Part shown: positions 15,553 through 25,205 of the stretch, piece after piece
Layout: each line of letters starts with the position of its first letter
Position numbering within the stretch: the stretch's first letter is position 1
DNA from: Kitasatospora arboriphila
GTDB taxonomy: Bacteria; Actinomycetota; Actinomycetes; Mycobacteriales; Mycobacteriaceae
Assembly: GCF_000717275.1 (NCBI RefSeq)
Contig: NZ_JNYV01000004.1
Coordinates: 664,023-728,022 of the forward strand
Direction: 5' to 3'
Length of the DNA stretch: 64,000 bases
Translations under genes and position numbers: made by a program
Notes under the pieces: generated by a model
What the model saw: only the letters and a program-made list of their open reading frames with translations
Told to the model about the DNA's origin: nothing
Database searches by the model: none

Positions 15553-17463
15553 GTGACTGCTGCCCCCAATTTCCGCAACGTCGCGATCGTTGCGCACGTC
15601 GACCACGGGAAAACCACCCTGGTTGATGCGATGCTGCGGCAATCGGGCGTTTTCGAGGAACGCGCCGAACTCGTCGATCGTGTGATGGATTCCGGCGACC
15701 TCGAGCGGGAAAAGGGCATCACGATCCTCGCCAAGAACACCGCGGTGCACCGTCGTCAGCCCGACGGCACCGAAGTGGTCATCAACGTCATCGACACCCC
15801 CGGCCACGCCGACTTCGGTGGTGAGGTCGAGCGCGGCCTGTCCATGGTCGACGGTGTTGTGCTCCTGGTCGACGCGTCCGAGGGTCCGCTGCCGCAGACC
15901 CGCTTCGTGCTGCGCAAGGCACTTGCCGCCTCGCTGCCCGTGATCCTGCTGGTCAACAAGACCGACCGACCCGACGCCCGCATCGCCGAGGTCGTCGAGG
16001 AAAGCCACGATCTGTTGCTCGACCTCGCTTCGGACGTCGATGACGAAGCAGCCGAGGCCGCCGAACTGGCCCTCGACCTGCCCGTTCTCTACGCCTCGGG
16101 CCGCGCCGGTATCGCCAGCACGAAGGCGCCCGAGAACGGCAACGTCCCCGAAGGCGAAAACCTCGACGCCCTCTTCGACGTTCTGCTCTCGTACGTGCCG
16201 GCCCCCAAGGGCGATCTCGACGCGCCTCTGCAGGCCCACGTCACCAACCTCGACGCGTCGGCCTTCCTCGGTCGCCTCGCGCTGGTCCGTCTCTACGCCG
16301 GCACCTTGAAGAAGGGCCAGACCGTCGCTTGGCTGCGTGAGGTCAACGGCGAACCCGTCACCGAGCGCGCCAAGATCACCGAGCTCTTGATCACCGTCGG
16401 TGTCGAGCGGACGCCCGGCGAGGTCGCCGTCGCCGGCGACATCGTGGCCGTCGCCGGCATGCCGGACATCATGATCGGCGACACCCTCGCCGACATCGAT
16501 CACCCGATCGCGCTGCCACGGATCACGGTCGACGAGCCGGCGATCTCGGTGACCATCGGCACCAACACCTCGCCGCTCGTCGGTCGGGTCAAGGGCCACA
16601 AACTCACCTCTCGCATGGTCAAAGACCGCCTCGACAGCGAACTGATCGGTAACGTCTCGCTGCGCGTCCTCGACATCGGCCGTCCCGATGCCTGGGAGGT
16701 CCAGGGTCGTGGCGAGCTCGCGCTGGCCATCCTCGTCGAGCAGATGCGCCGCGAAGGCTTCGAGCTGACCGTCGGCAAGCCGCAGGTGGTCACCAAGCAG
16801 GTCGACGGCAAGCTCCACGAGCCGTTCGAGCACCTGACCATCGACGTCCCCGAGGAGTACCTCGGTGCGGTCACTCAGCTGCTGGCGGCCCGCAAGGGTC
16901 GCATGGGCGACATGACCAACCACGGCAGTGGCTGGGTTCGGATGGAGTTCATCGTGCCCTCCCGCGGACTGATCGGTTTCCGGACCGACTTCCTGACCGA
17001 GACCCGCGGCACCGGTATCGCCAACGCGGTGTTCGACGGCTACGCGCCGTGGGCCGGCGAGATCCGCGCCCGCCACACCGGCTCGCTGGTCTCCGACCGC
17101 GCGGGAACGGTGACCCCGTTCGCGATGATCCAGCTCGCCGATCGCGGAACGTTCTTCGTCGAGCCGGGTGCCGACACGTACGAGGGCATGGTCGTGGGTA
17201 TCAACCCGCGCATGGAGGACCTCGACATCAACGTCACCAAGGAGAAGAAGCTGACCAACATGCGTCAGTCCTCCGCCGACGTGATGGAGACCCTGGCCAA
17301 GCCCATCAAGCTCGAGCTCGAGGCCGCGATGGAGTTCTGTACCGACGACGAGTGCGTCGAGGTCACCCCGGAGGTCGTCCGGGTACGCAAGGTCAACCTC
17401 GACTCGAACACCCGCGCACGTGAGCGGTCGAAGACCAAGGCCCGCAACCAGAGCGTCAGCTGA
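15553..17463 (+). CDS. typA: Translational GTPase TypA/BipA
   Basis: 636 residues, the usual length. G1 AHVDHGKTT (about 14-22), G2 EREKGITI, G3 DTPGHADFGGEVER, G4 NKTDRPDA; domain V-like sequence ISVTIGTNTSPLVGRVKG and the BipA-specific C-terminal part (GTFFVEPGADTYEGMVVGIN, KEKKLTNMRQ) are present. BipA binds ribosomes and aids 50S assembly and stress adaptation. Start GTG 15553 has GGAGA at ideal spacing; an in-frame start at 15520 lacks one. The next gene downstream is lpqW, the same order as Rv1165-Rv1166. Confidence 0.95.
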   Translation: MTAAPNFRNVAIVAHVDHGKTTLVDAMLRQSGVFEERAELVDRVMDSGDLEREKGITILAKNTAVHRRQPDGTEVVINVIDTPGHADFGGEVERGLSMVDGVVLLVDASEGPLPQTRFVLRKALAASLPVILLVNKTDRPDARIAEVVEESHDLLLDLASDVDDEAAEAAELALDLPVLYASGRAGIASTKAPENGNVPEGENLDALFDVLLSYVPAPKGDLDAPLQAHVTNLDASAFLGRLALVRLYAGTLKKGQTVAWLREVNGEPVTERAKITELLITVGVERTPGEVAVAGDIVAVAGMPDIMIGDTLADIDHPIALPRITVDEPAISVTIGTNTSPLVGRVKGHKLTSRMVKDRLDSELIGNVSLRVLDIGRPDAWEVQGRGELALAILVEQMRREGFELTVGKPQVVTKQVDGKLHEPFEHLTIDVPEEYLGAVTQLLAARKGRMGDMTNHGSGWVRMEFIVPSRGLIGFRTDFLTETRGTGIANAVFDGYAPWAGEIRARHTGSLVSDRAGTVTPFAMIQLADRGTFFVEPGADTYEGMVVGINPRMEDLDINVTKEKKLTNMRQSSADVMETLAKPIKLELEAAMEFCTDDECVEVTPEVVRVRKVNLDSNTRARERSKTKARNQSVS

Positions 17464-17511
17464 CTCGCTGTGTGAGCTGACATCGGGCGAAGGATCGACG
17501 ACGGGGAGTTG

Positions 17512-19485
17512 ATGACGGGCGACGCTGCCGGACAATCGCGGTTGGACACCAAGGCGCTCAGCGCGCTGAGGTGCTTGGGGCTCGTCGCGGCGTGTCTCAT
17601 GCTCGTCACGGCGTGCGTCGCCGACCCGCCGCCCCCTGTGCAGCAGACCAACTCGGTTCCGCCCGAGCCCACCGAGCCGTCGGGTCAGGTGCTGTACGTC
17701 GCCACCGACTCGATCGGTATCGGCTTCAACCCGCACCTGGCCGCGGACCAGTCGGCGGTGACCACCGCGGTCGCGGCGATGACGTTGCCCAGTTCATTCC
17801 GGCCGGTCGCCGACGGGCCACGGGTGGGATGGGTGATGGACCCGGCTCTGCTCACCAGCGCGGAGGTGACCGGCACCGCGCCGTTCACGATCACCTATCG
17901 CATCCACGAGGACGCCCAGTGGTCCGACGGGCTGCCGATCACCGCAGAGGACTTCATCTACCTCTGGCAGCAGATGTCACGTCAACCCAACGTCACCGCG
18001 CCCGCCGGATACCGGCTGATCACCGATGTCCGCAGTGGCGGTGGTGGCAAAGAGGTCACCGCGACCTTCGCGGCGCCGTACCCGGCATGGCGGGAGCTGT
18101 TCAACGACCTCCTTCCGTCGCATGTGCTCAAGGGCGCTCCCGGCGGCTTCCAGTCGGGCATGGACAGCGGCTTCCCTGCGTCCGGTGGCCCCTTCACGAT
18201 CAGCGGCATCGACCACAGCCGCGACGAGGTGCGGATGATCCGCAACGACCGGTTCTGGCTCAAGCCGGCAATCGTCGACCGGCTGACCCTCCGGCGCGCC
18301 GGCACCATCAGCCAGGTGGCGGATTCGATGCGCTCAGGCGACACGCGCGTCGCCGCGATCAGCGGCGGGCCGGCCCTGGGCGCCAACCTCGGCAGCATCG
18401 GCGGTGTCCAGACCGGGAAAGTGGCCCAGTCCCGCACGCTCGGGATCACGGTGAACACCCGGACCGACTCGATGGCCGATCTGGATCTGCGGCGGGCGGT
18501 GCTCGGTTCCATCGACACCCAGCTCGTCACCTACGCCGGAGCGGACGACACCGAGGTGCTGCCGGCCATGAACTCGGTGTACGCACCGTCGGACCCGGGT
18601 TATTACCCGGTTCCGCGCACGGTTGCCACACCTCAGCAGATCGATGGGTGGATATCGGCCGCCGGATATCGCCGGGGGCTGGCCGAACCGCCACCGACCC
18701 CGTCGGACGAATCGATCCCGTCGGATGCGCCGGGCTCGACGACAACGGAGACCACCACTGCACCCGGTTCGTCTGACGTGTCGGGCACATCCACCCCGCA
18801 GACCCCAGCCGGCGATCTGCCCCGCCTGCCCGTGGGCGTCCAGCAGGTGGAGCGGGACGGTGACCCTCTCATCGTGCGGGTTGCCTCGGTCAGCGGCGAT
18901 CCACGGACCGGCGCCGCGGCCGCGAACATCGTGGACCAGCTGGGCCGCTCGGGAATCCGCGCCGAGACCGTCAGCCTGTCCACCGCCGACCTCTACAGCT
19001 CGGCTCTGACCGGCCGTCAGGTCGACATAGTAGTGGGCTGGAGCCGCGCGGGCGAGTCGCCGGCCACCGCACTGGCATCGAACACCGAATGCCTCAGTAC
19101 CGAGGCGACCACGGAGACATCGGCCTCGGGTGAACCCGGTCCCAGCCCGTCGGCTACACCATCTCCCGGCCCCACCGAGTCGGCGTCGAGCTCGTCGCAG
19201 GCACCCGAGGAGCGCACCGAACCGCGGTACACCAGCAATGTGTCCGGTCTGTGCGACCCGGCACTGCAGGCCCTGTCGGCGCGGGCCATTTCGGCCGACG
19301 ACCCGACCGAGGATCTCCGCGGCGCCCAGCGACTCCTCGACGACCAATCTGTGTATCTGCCCGTCTATCAGGACGTCCTCACCACGGCGGTATCGCCGCT
19401 GGTGACCGGCGCACCTGTCACCGGGCCGGTTCAGACGGGTATCTTCGGTGGGTCCGCGGGCTGGCAGCAGCAGACCGGAAATTGA
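17512..19485 (+). CDS. lpqW: LpqW-like lipoprotein, ABC substrate-binding (SBP_5) fold
   Basis: 657 residues. Lipoprotein signal with lipobox LVTAC (Cys 35). The body follows peptide-binding SBP_bac_5 proteins (FNPHLAADQS, IHEDAQWSDGLPITAEDFIYLWQQM), but two low-complexity Ser/Thr/Pro inserts break it (about 395-435 and 535-575), as in mycobacterial LpqW. No permease or ATPase genes are near, consistent with a non-transport role. In mycobacteria LpqW influences the balance of PIM and lipomannan/LAM synthesis at the membrane. The assignment rests on length, inserts and the typA-lpqW-mshB order. ATG 17512 follows GGGGAG closely. Confidence 0.85.
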   Translation: MTGDAAGQSRLDTKALSALRCLGLVAACLMLVTACVADPPPPVQQTNSVPPEPTEPSGQVLYVATDSIGIGFNPHLAADQSAVTTAVAAMTLPSSFRPVADGPRVGWVMDPALLTSAEVTGTAPFTITYRIHEDAQWSDGLPITAEDFIYLWQQMSRQPNVTAPAGYRLITDVRSGGGGKEVTATFAAPYPAWRELFNDLLPSHVLKGAPGGFQSGMDSGFPASGGPFTISGIDHSRDEVRMIRNDRFWLKPAIVDRLTLRRAGTISQVADSMRSGDTRVAAISGGPALGANLGSIGGVQTGKVAQSRTLGITVNTRTDSMADLDLRRAVLGSIDTQLVTYAGADDTEVLPAMNSVYAPSDPGYYPVPRTVATPQQIDGWISAAGYRRGLAEPPPTPSDESIPSDAPGSTTTETTTAPGSSDVSGTSTPQTPAGDLPRLPVGVQQVERDGDPLIVRVASVSGDPRTGAAAANIVDQLGRSGIRAETVSLSTADLYSSALTGRQVDIVVGWSRAGESPATALASNTECLSTEATTETSASGEPGPSPSATPSPGPTESASSSSQAPEERTEPRYTSNVSGLCDPALQALSARAISADDPTEDLRGAQRLLDDQSVYLPVYQDVLTTAVSPLVTGAPVTGPVQTGIFGGSAGWQQQTGN

Positions 19486-19501
19486 AAAGAGAACTCTCAC
19501 C

Positions 19502-20374
19502 TTGAACCGTTTGCTGTTCGTGCACGCCCATCCCGACGACGAGACCATCACCACCGGCGGCACAATCGCGAAGTACCTGGCCGACGGAGCCGAGGTCACC
19601 GTCGTCACCTGCACGCTGGGTGAGGAGGGAGAGGTGATCGGGGAGCAGTGGAGTGGTCTGGCCGCAGACGGCGGTGCCGATCAGCTCGGGGGCTACCGGA
19701 TCAGCGAACTGACCCGGGCCCTGGCGGAGCTGAGCGCTCCGGCGGCCGAATCCCTCGCACCGGTGTTTCTGGGCGGCGCCGGCCGGTGGCGTGACTCGGG
19801 TATGGCAGGGGCGCCGTCGAACGACCACCCGCGGGCATTCATCGGCGCCGGTACCGTACCGGCCGAGGTCTTGGCCGAGCTGATCTGTCAGACGCGTCCG
19901 CAGGTCCTCGTCGGTTACGACCCGGTGGGAAGTTACGGGCATCCCGACCACATCCAGGTGCATGCGATCTGCGCCCGGGCCATCGAGCTCGCGGCAGCGT
20001 CGGAGACCCGGCCATGGACGGTGAGCAAGCACTACTGGACGGTGACCGAGGAATCGGCGCTTGCCGACGGGCTGGCCTCTGCGCAGACGCGGGTGCCTTC
20101 GGGCTGGCGGATGCCGCTGGCGGGAGAGCTGCCCAGTCATCCTGATGCCGAGGTCACGACGGCCATCGACGTGCGAGAGGTGTACGACCACAAGGTCCGG
20201 GCACTGGCCGCTCATGCGACACAGGTCACGGTGTCAGCGTCGGGTACCGAGTACGCGTTGTCCAACAACATCATTCAGCCCATCTTCGCCGAGGAACACT
20301 ACATCTTGGTGTCCGGGGTCCAGGGGCCTACGGGGCCGGGGGGCCGTGAGCCGGACCTGTTCGGGGGGCTGTGA
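19502..20374 (+). CDS. mshB: N-acetyl-GlcN-inositol deacetylase MshB (mycothiol synthesis)
   Basis: 290 residues. LmbE-type zinc motif HAHPDDET (His 10, Asp 13) near the N-terminus and a second zinc ligand in YGHPDHIQVH; VLVGYDPVGSYGHPDH is typical of MshB/Mca. It removes the acetyl group of GlcNAc-Ins in the second committed step of mycothiol synthesis. No ATG lies at the expected place; TTG 19502 (reading M-N-R-L-L-F-V) with an upstream AAGAGA is the likely start. The stop overlaps the start of the next membrane-protein gene. Confidence 0.9.
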   Translation: MNRLLFVHAHPDDETITTGGTIAKYLADGAEVTVVTCTLGEEGEVIGEQWSGLAADGGADQLGGYRISELTRALAELSAPAAESLAPVFLGGAGRWRDSGMAGAPSNDHPRAFIGAGTVPAEVLAELICQTRPQVLVGYDPVGSYGHPDHIQVHAICARAIELAAASETRPWTVSKHYWTVTEESALADGLASAQTRVPSGWRMPLAGELPSHPDAEVTTAIDVREVYDHKVRALAAHATQVTVSASGTEYALSNNIIQPIFAEEHYILVSGVQGPTGPGGREPDLFGGL

Positions 20375-20757
20375 TGCGCAGGGCTCTGCTGGTTTTCCTC
20401 TGGCTGGACGGATTCCTGGTGGGCATCGCCTCGGTGGCGTTCCTCCAGCTGACCATCGGCACCGTACAGGTTCCGATCAGCGCCGTGGTGGCGGCAGCTG
20501 CGAACTGTGTGCTGCTGTGGTGTTGCGCGACGCTCACCGAGACCACGGCCCGATTCGGTGCTCTCATCGCGTTCGGTCTCGCCTTCTTCGTGGCCACCGC
20601 AAGTGGCCCCGGGGGTGATGCTCTGATGCCTCAGGACTGGCGAGCATTCGCGCTGCTGGGGCTGGGTGTGGGAGTTCCCGCATTCGTGTCGTACGCCGGA
20701 TTGTTGCCCGCCGCCGACACCGGCAAGGCCACCCCGGTCGCGGGGGCCAGGGAATGA
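20374..20757 (+). CDS. Small four-helix membrane protein, Rv1171-like by position
   Basis: 127 residues with four hydrophobic segments (roughly 2-22, 30-52, 57-75 and 90-108) and no recognised motif. The TGATG junction overlaps the mshB stop; GTG 20371 is an alternative start. It sits between mshB and fbiC as Rv1171 does in M. tuberculosis. Function unknown; linkage to mycothiol or F420 metabolism is by position only. Confidence 0.7.
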   Translation: MRRALLVFLWLDGFLVGIASVAFLQLTIGTVQVPISAVVAAAANCVLLWCCATLTETTARFGALIAFGLAFFVATASGPGGDALMPQDWRAFALLGLGVGVPAFVSYAGLLPAADTGKATPVAGARE

Positions 20758-20782
20758 TCGGGCAGCCGGGGAGCATTATCGG

Positions 20783-23116
20783 ATGGTGACCCCAGACCAG
20801 CTGACCTCAGAGGCGCAGACGGACGGGCAGGTGTCTGCAGCGGTACAAAACGCGTTGCAGCAGGCCCGCGAAGGCGCCCTCAGCCCGGAACAGGCCACCA
20901 CGTTGCTTGCAGTGCGCGGCCATGAGCTGCAGCAGTTGTGTCGCATAGCCGCCGACCTGCGTGACGTCGGGCTCGCAGAAGAAGGACGCGACCGCCAGAT
21001 CACCTACTCGCGCAAGGTTTTCATCCCGCTGACACGCTTGTGCCGCGATCGCTGCCACTACTGCACCTTCGTCACGGTGCCGGGCAAACTCAGCCGCGCG
21101 GGCCACGGCATGTTCCTCGAACTCGACCAGGTTGTCGAGATCGCCCGGCAGGGCGCTGAATTGGGTTGCAAAGAAGCACTGTTCACCTTGGGGGACCGGC
21201 CTGAAGACCGGTGGCCCGAAGCGCAGCAGTGGCTCGACGAACGCGGCTACAGCTCCACCCTCGACTATGTCCGTGCCGCTGCGATCCGGGTTCTGGAAGA
21301 GACCGGCCTGCTGCCCCACCTCAATCCCGGGGTGATGAGTGCCGCAGAGATGTCGCGGCTCAAACCGGTCGCCCCATCGATGGGCATGATGCTCGAGACC
21401 ACGGCACGCCGTCTCTTCACGGACCGGGGGAACTGCCACTACGGCAGTCCGGACAAGGACCCGGAGATCCGCAAGCGGGTACTCGTCGACGCCGGCCGGA
21501 TGTCCATACCGTTCACCACGGGGATCCTCGTCGGAATCGGGGAGAGTTTCGCCGAGCGTGCCGACTCCTTGATCGAGATCGGCAAGATACACAACATCTT
21601 CGGCAACGTCCAAGAAGTCATCGTCCAGAACTTTCGGGCCAAGCCCGACACCGCGATGCGCGGGGTCGCAGACGCCGAGTTCGAGGAGTTCCTGGCGGCA
21701 GTCGCGGTGGCGCGCATCGTGCTCGGGCCGCGGATGCGAATCCAGGCCCCGCCGAATCTGGTCTCTCCTGCCGAGTGTGCGGCTCTGGTCTCGGCGGGCG
21801 TCGACGACTGGGGTGGTGTGTCGCCGTTGACGCCCGACCACGTCAATCCCGAACGGCCCTGGCCCAATCTGGAATCCCTGGCCGAGATCACCACCGCCAC
21901 GGGCTACACCCTCACCGAGCGCGTCACTGCGCAGCCGCGTTACGTCCTGCAAGGCGCGCCGTGGATCGATCCGGCTGTCGCGGGCCACTTGCAGGCGGTG
22001 GCGGATCCGACGACCGGCCTGGCCGCCGACATCCGTCCGAGCGGTCGGCCTTGGGGTGTGGTTCGTGAGGCGGGCCGAGCCCCGGCTCGGGGCGTGCCGG
22101 ACTTCGCCGCGGCTTTGGACCGTGCTCACGCCGACCCGGCCGGCTGCAGTCCCGACGACTACCTGACCTTGGCGCAGGCCGACGGCGAGGAGCTCGATGC
22201 TCTTGTCGCGCTGGCTGATTCGCTACGTCGACAGACTGTCGGCGACGACGTCACCTACGTGTCCAGCCGCATCATCAACACCGTGTCCGTGTGCGAACCC
22301 GGCTGCCGATACTGCGCGACCTCCACCCACTCGGCTCTGTCGGCCGAGGAGGTCGCCGACCGGGCCTGGGAAGCATCGATCGCCGGGGTGGATGAGGTCT
22401 CCATTCGAACCGGCTCCAACGCCACCGCCGCAGATTGCTGTGAGTACATCCGCGCCATCAAGTCGCGGGTGCCGTTCATGCACGTGAGCCTCCTGGTCCC
22501 CGAGACGATCGGCGTCGCGGTCCGTGCGGGCGGGCCGGTGGCCCACAGGCTCCTGGCCGAACTGCGTGACGCGGGCCTCGACCACATCGGTGGCGCAGCA
22601 GGACTCAGCATCGGGACAAGTGCGCTCTCGGTGGCCCACGAGTTGGGGCTGCGTTCCACCGCGACCCTGGTCTACGGCCACGGGGACGGTCCGTCCGACT
22701 GGGTACGTGAGTTGGGCCTGGTGCGCGAGATGTTCGACCGCACCGAGGGATTCATCGACTTCGTGCCGCTTCCGTTCTCACACGCCGGAGCCCCCGCCCC
22801 GTCTGTGGATGCCACCAAACCGACGATCCGCGACAGTCGGGCAGTGCACGCTCTGTCGCGTGTGATGTTGCACGGTCGGATTTCGACGATCGGAACCAGT
22901 CTGCGCGGTCTCGGGGTGGCGGATGCGCAGTTGATGCTGCAGAGTGGCGCAAGCGATCTGGGGCGGACGGCAATCGAGGAGACCATCGCGCGATCAACCG
23001 GGTCGCATCATGGCCTCGCGTGGACACCCGCAGAGATGCGGTCCATGGCTGGAGCAATCGGCCGACCAGCGCAGGAGCGAATCGTCGCCGGCGTCCGAAA
23101 AGAGAGTGCCGCATGA
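20783..23116 (+). CDS. fbiC: 7,8-didemethyl-8-hydroxy-5-deazariboflavin (FO) synthase FbiC
   Basis: 777 residues, two fused radical-SAM halves. The N-terminal CofG half has CRDRCHYC (Cys 87, 91, 94) and the C-terminal CofH half has CEPGCRYC (Cys 504, 508, 511), each a Cx3Cx2C cluster site. The enzyme joins tyrosine and a flavin precursor to make FO, the chromophore of coenzyme F420. ATG 20783 follows GGGGAG at 9 bp. The length is below the ~850 residues I recall for the mycobacterial protein, mostly from a shorter N-terminus. The stop overlaps the next start (ATGA). FbiA and FbiB lie about 20 kb away. Confidence 0.95.
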   Translation: MVTPDQLTSEAQTDGQVSAAVQNALQQAREGALSPEQATTLLAVRGHELQQLCRIAADLRDVGLAEEGRDRQITYSRKVFIPLTRLCRDRCHYCTFVTVPGKLSRAGHGMFLELDQVVEIARQGAELGCKEALFTLGDRPEDRWPEAQQWLDERGYSSTLDYVRAAAIRVLEETGLLPHLNPGVMSAAEMSRLKPVAPSMGMMLETTARRLFTDRGNCHYGSPDKDPEIRKRVLVDAGRMSIPFTTGILVGIGESFAERADSLIEIGKIHNIFGNVQEVIVQNFRAKPDTAMRGVADAEFEEFLAAVAVARIVLGPRMRIQAPPNLVSPAECAALVSAGVDDWGGVSPLTPDHVNPERPWPNLESLAEITTATGYTLTERVTAQPRYVLQGAPWIDPAVAGHLQAVADPTTGLAADIRPSGRPWGVVREAGRAPARGVPDFAAALDRAHADPAGCSPDDYLTLAQADGEELDALVALADSLRRQTVGDDVTYVSSRIINTVSVCEPGCRYCATSTHSALSAEEVADRAWEASIAGVDEVSIRTGSNATAADCCEYIRAIKSRVPFMHVSLLVPETIGVAVRAGGPVAHRLLAELRDAGLDHIGGAAGLSIGTSALSVAHELGLRSTATLVYGHGDGPSDWVRELGLVREMFDRTEGFIDFVPLPFSHAGAPAPSVDATKPTIRDSRAVHALSRVMLHGRISTIGTSLRGLGVADAQLMLQSGASDLGRTAIEETIARSTGSHHGLAWTPAEMRSMAGAIGRPAQERIVAGVRKESAA

Positions 23117-23865
23117 AGTTACCGCTGCCACCGGCGAAGCACCTGAGTGATCACGAGGTCGCCCGGTTGTTGTACACGGCCACCGGGTTGATCGATCCCG
23201 CCCTCGGGGCGGTGGAGCACCTCGATCCCCTGGGGATCAAGCACAGAACGTTTCGGGGACCCGAACAGCAGGCCATCTCGGCGTCAGAGGTGCCCGCCGA
23301 GGGGATCGCGAAATTGATTGCGGCGTTGGACGACTCACTCGTCAAGGTCACCGATGCTTCTGGCTTCCCGGGGACGGCGAAATGGGAGGGCTGGACCGCT
23401 GATCAGCGCCGCGACTGGTGGGTCGGCCGTATGGGGACAGTGACCACGGCCCTGGTGGCGTACCCCGGGGTGTTCGGCGTGATCGCCAATCGGTTGCCGA
23501 TCCAGGTGATCGCCGGATTCGTGCAGCAGGCGGTCGTGCTGTGCGCGGTCGCACGGGCATACGGCATCGACGACCGTCATGCGCAGACCGACCTGCTCGC
23601 CCACGTTCTCTGCCGTCGGAAACTGGATTCGCGTGCGTTGCTGCGCAATCGGTCCGCAGACGAAGGTCACGCCTCGGTGTGGGACAGGCTGGCCACATCA
23701 CGTGCCATCGTCGGTGAGTTGGGTCGTCGTCCGTCGCCGCGTCAACCCTGGCGGATGCTGGGTGCCCTACCGGTCATCGGCGCCGTGGCCGATTTCATCG
23801 GCGAGCACTCCGCCCTTCGCCGGGCCACGGACTCCGCGGTGGAGAAGATTCAGCACAACAGCTGA
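23113..23865 (+). CDS. Hypothetical protein translationally coupled to fbiC
   Basis: 250 residues, unrecognised. It starts [26 protein letters not shown], has a hydrophobic stretch in [29 protein letters not shown] (about 118-148) and a second near [15 protein letters not shown] (about 217-231). The arrangement is loosely like EcsC-type proteins, but I am not sure. The ATG overlaps the fbiC stop in a 4-bp ATGA, which argues for co-expression. It converges on the rhodanese gene with a 7-bp gap. Confidence 0.65.
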   Translation: MKLPLPPAKHLSDHEVARLLYTATGLIDPALGAVEHLDPLGIKHRTFRGPEQQAISASEVPAEGIAKLIAALDDSLVKVTDASGFPGTAKWEGWTADQRRDWWVGRMGTVTTALVAYPGVFGVIANRLPIQVIAGFVQQAVVLCAVARAYGIDDRHAQTDLLAHVLCRRKLDSRALLRNRSADEGHASVWDRLATSRAIVGELGRRPSPRQPWRMLGALPVIGAVADFIGEHSALRRATDSAVEKIQHNS

Positions 23866-23872
23866 CCGCGGG

Positions 23873-24271
23873 TCAACGGGCAGGCTCGGCCAGCCCGGCT
23901 TCGACGAGTGCCTCGAATCCTCCGACCACGTCGGTGGCCCGGTGGAGGCCGAGTTCCTGCAGCGACGCGGCGGCCAGACTCGACGTGTATCCCTGCGAGC
24001 ACAGCACGATCCATTGGACTTCATGGTCGACCGCTTGGGTGATGCGGGCGTCGGAAGTGGGATCGAGTCGCCATTCGAGAACGTTGCGTTCGATGATGAG
24101 GGCACCGTCCACTTCGCCCTCGGCGGCGCGTTGGGCTGCGGGCCGGATGTCGACGAGCACTCCACCCTGTTCGACGGCGATCGGCACGTCCGCCGCTTCC
24201 AGGCGCACCAGGGCCTCCCTCGCACGGGCCAGCATTTCATCGATCGTCAGACGTGTTGCCACAGAACTCAT
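23873..24271 (-). CDS. Rhodanese-like sulfurtransferase
   Basis: 132 residues, a single rhodanese domain: VLVDIRPAAQRAAEGEVDGALIIERNVLEWRLD, then the active-site loop CSQGYTS (Cys about 91). Such proteins move sulfane sulfur from donors to acceptors. It follows the cysteine dioxygenase gene, so it likely handles sulfur species from cysteine breakdown. The ATG lies in copy 1 of a 56-bp tandem duplication and overlaps the stop of a 19-codon mini-ORF. Confidence 0.85.
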   Translation of the reverse strand: MSSVATRLTIDEMLARAREALVRLEAADVPIAVEQGGVLVDIRPAAQRAAEGEVDGALIIERNVLEWRLDPTSDARITQAVDHEVQWIVLCSQGYTSSLAAASLQELGLHRATDVVGGFEALVEAGLAEPAR

Positions 24272-24375
24272 GCTGCCCCACCGTCGGTGAGGACGGTCTT
24301 GGTCCGGCGAAGTGACTGCGAACTCATGCTGCCCCGCCGTCGGTGAGGACGGTCTTGGTCCGGCGGAGTGACTGC
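24264..24375. repeat. 56-bp tandem duplication at the cysteine dioxygenase/rhodanese junction
   Basis: Copy 1 is 24264-24319 and copy 2 is 24320-24375, with only two mismatches (A/G each) over 56 bp. Each copy carries the end of the dioxygenase reading frame plus the ATGA stop/start overlap. The outermost copies now serve as the real dioxygenase 3' end (copy 2) and the real rhodanese start (copy 1). Confidence 0.95.
24268..24327 (-). CDS. 19-codon mini-ORF created by the tandem duplication
   Basis: ATG 24327 overlaps the dioxygenase stop (ATGA), and the mini-ORF stop overlaps the rhodanese start (ATGA). The peptide starts MSSQSLRRTK and ends LTDGGAA, so apart from its first two residues it repeats the dioxygenase C-terminus. 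It may be translated only as a bridge that keeps ribosomes moving from one gene to the next; no function of the peptide itself is suggested. Confidence 0.4.
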   Translation of the reverse strand: MSSQSLRRTKTVLTDGGAA

Positions 24376-24869
24376 GAGTCGGTGACTTCGTAGTAGGACA
24401 TCGCGGTCAACGGTGGTGAGTACGCGTGCACGCTGAGCGTCGGCTCGCTGGTCACCTCGCGGGTGGGGCTGCGGACCACGTCGTGGACCCAGCCCAGCGG
24501 GAACGAGGCCTGGTCGCCTTCGTCGAGAGTGCGTGCCCGGAGGGTGGATCCGGTCCACCGGTATTCGGTCAGTGCGCCCGACAGCACAGTGAGCGCGCCC
24601 AACGAACCGGCATGATCGTGCAGGTCGGTTGATTCGTCGGGTGTCCAGCTGATCAGCCAGATGTCGACGTCGTCGTCGTAGTGCAGACGTGTTGCCCACC
24701 GGTTTTCCCGGTCCCAGTACTTGGGCAGCAGGTCGTCGTGGCGGCCGTCGAGTACGTCACTCGCGCTCTGGTCGGTCAACCGCAGCAGATCGGCCGGTCG
24801 CAACCGTGTCGGGAGGTGGTGGGTGGGTAGTGCGGCGGTGGAGAGCGGACGGTTCAGTGTGGAGGTCAT
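24324..24869 (-). CDS. cdo: Cysteine dioxygenase, type I-like cupin
   Basis: 181 residues. Cupin iron ligands His 84 and His 86 in TDLHDHAGS and His 129 in GWVHDVV match the 3-His facial triad of cysteine dioxygenase; GALTVLSGALTEYRW follows the first pair. The enzyme oxidises cysteine to cysteine sulfinate with O2. ATG 24869 (MTSTLNRPLS) has GGAG upstream; the in-frame ATG further up lacks one. The gene heads a two-gene operon with the rhodanese. Confidence 0.85.
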   Translation of the reverse strand: MTSTLNRPLSTAALPTHHLPTRLRPADLLRLTDQSASDVLDGRHDDLLPKYWDRENRWATRLHYDDDVDIWLISWTPDESTDLHDHAGSLGALTVLSGALTEYRWTGSTLRARTLDEGDQASFPLGWVHDVVRSPTREVTSEPTLSVHAYSPPLTAMSYYEVTDSQSLRRTKTVLTDGGAA

Positions 24870-25205
24870 GACAGGTGCTCCTGGGAAAGGTCGAATGGTG
24901 CGTGGTCGCTGGGTCAGCGACAACACATTCGGTTCCACAGGGGCATCTGGCGCACGGTCACGTCACCCAGGATGGATTGCGCCCGCCGGAGTGCACAGGG
25001 TTAGGACCGTCGTGATTTCAATCGAGGCCCGACTGATGGGGAGAAAGGCCACCTTGCCTCACCCGGTTTTGACTTGGTATGTGCAACGCGGATACTAGGA
25101 GGCGACAAGCGGGCAGTCTGCCGTCCTTTTTTTGTGGTGGAGGGCGTGCCCGCTTTTGAGCGCGTGCAGCCCACGCGCGAGTAGCGAAGACGAGGAGGGT
25201 GGTCG
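24870..25205. other. 336-bp intergenic region between cdo (minus) and fdxA (plus)
   Basis: No gene is seen. It holds a good promoter for fdxA (see 25069-25098) and, downstream of it, a leader with a short GC-rich inverted element (CGGGCAGTCTGCCG) followed by a run of seven T at about 25129-25135. The element's loop is too short for a normal hairpin, so attenuation is unproven. No tRNA or riboswitch was recognised. Confidence 0.4.
25069..25098 (+). promoter_or_regulatory. SigA-type promoter of fdxA
   Basis: TTGACT (25069-25074), an 18-bp spacer and TACTAG (25093-25098). The start codon is 107 bp downstream of the -10, leaving a leader of about 100 bases. Confidence 0.6.

Noticed and set aside
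15550..17736. 728-codon minus-strand frame opposite typA
   Set aside because: Mirror of the typA reading frame caused by high GC; its composition (Asp/Val/Gly/His-rich) has no recognisable domain.
25129..25150. Terminator or attenuator in the fdxA leader (T-run after CGGGCAGTCTGCCG)
   Set aside because: The palindrome has no room for a loop, so a stable hairpin before the T-run is unlikely; left as a note only.
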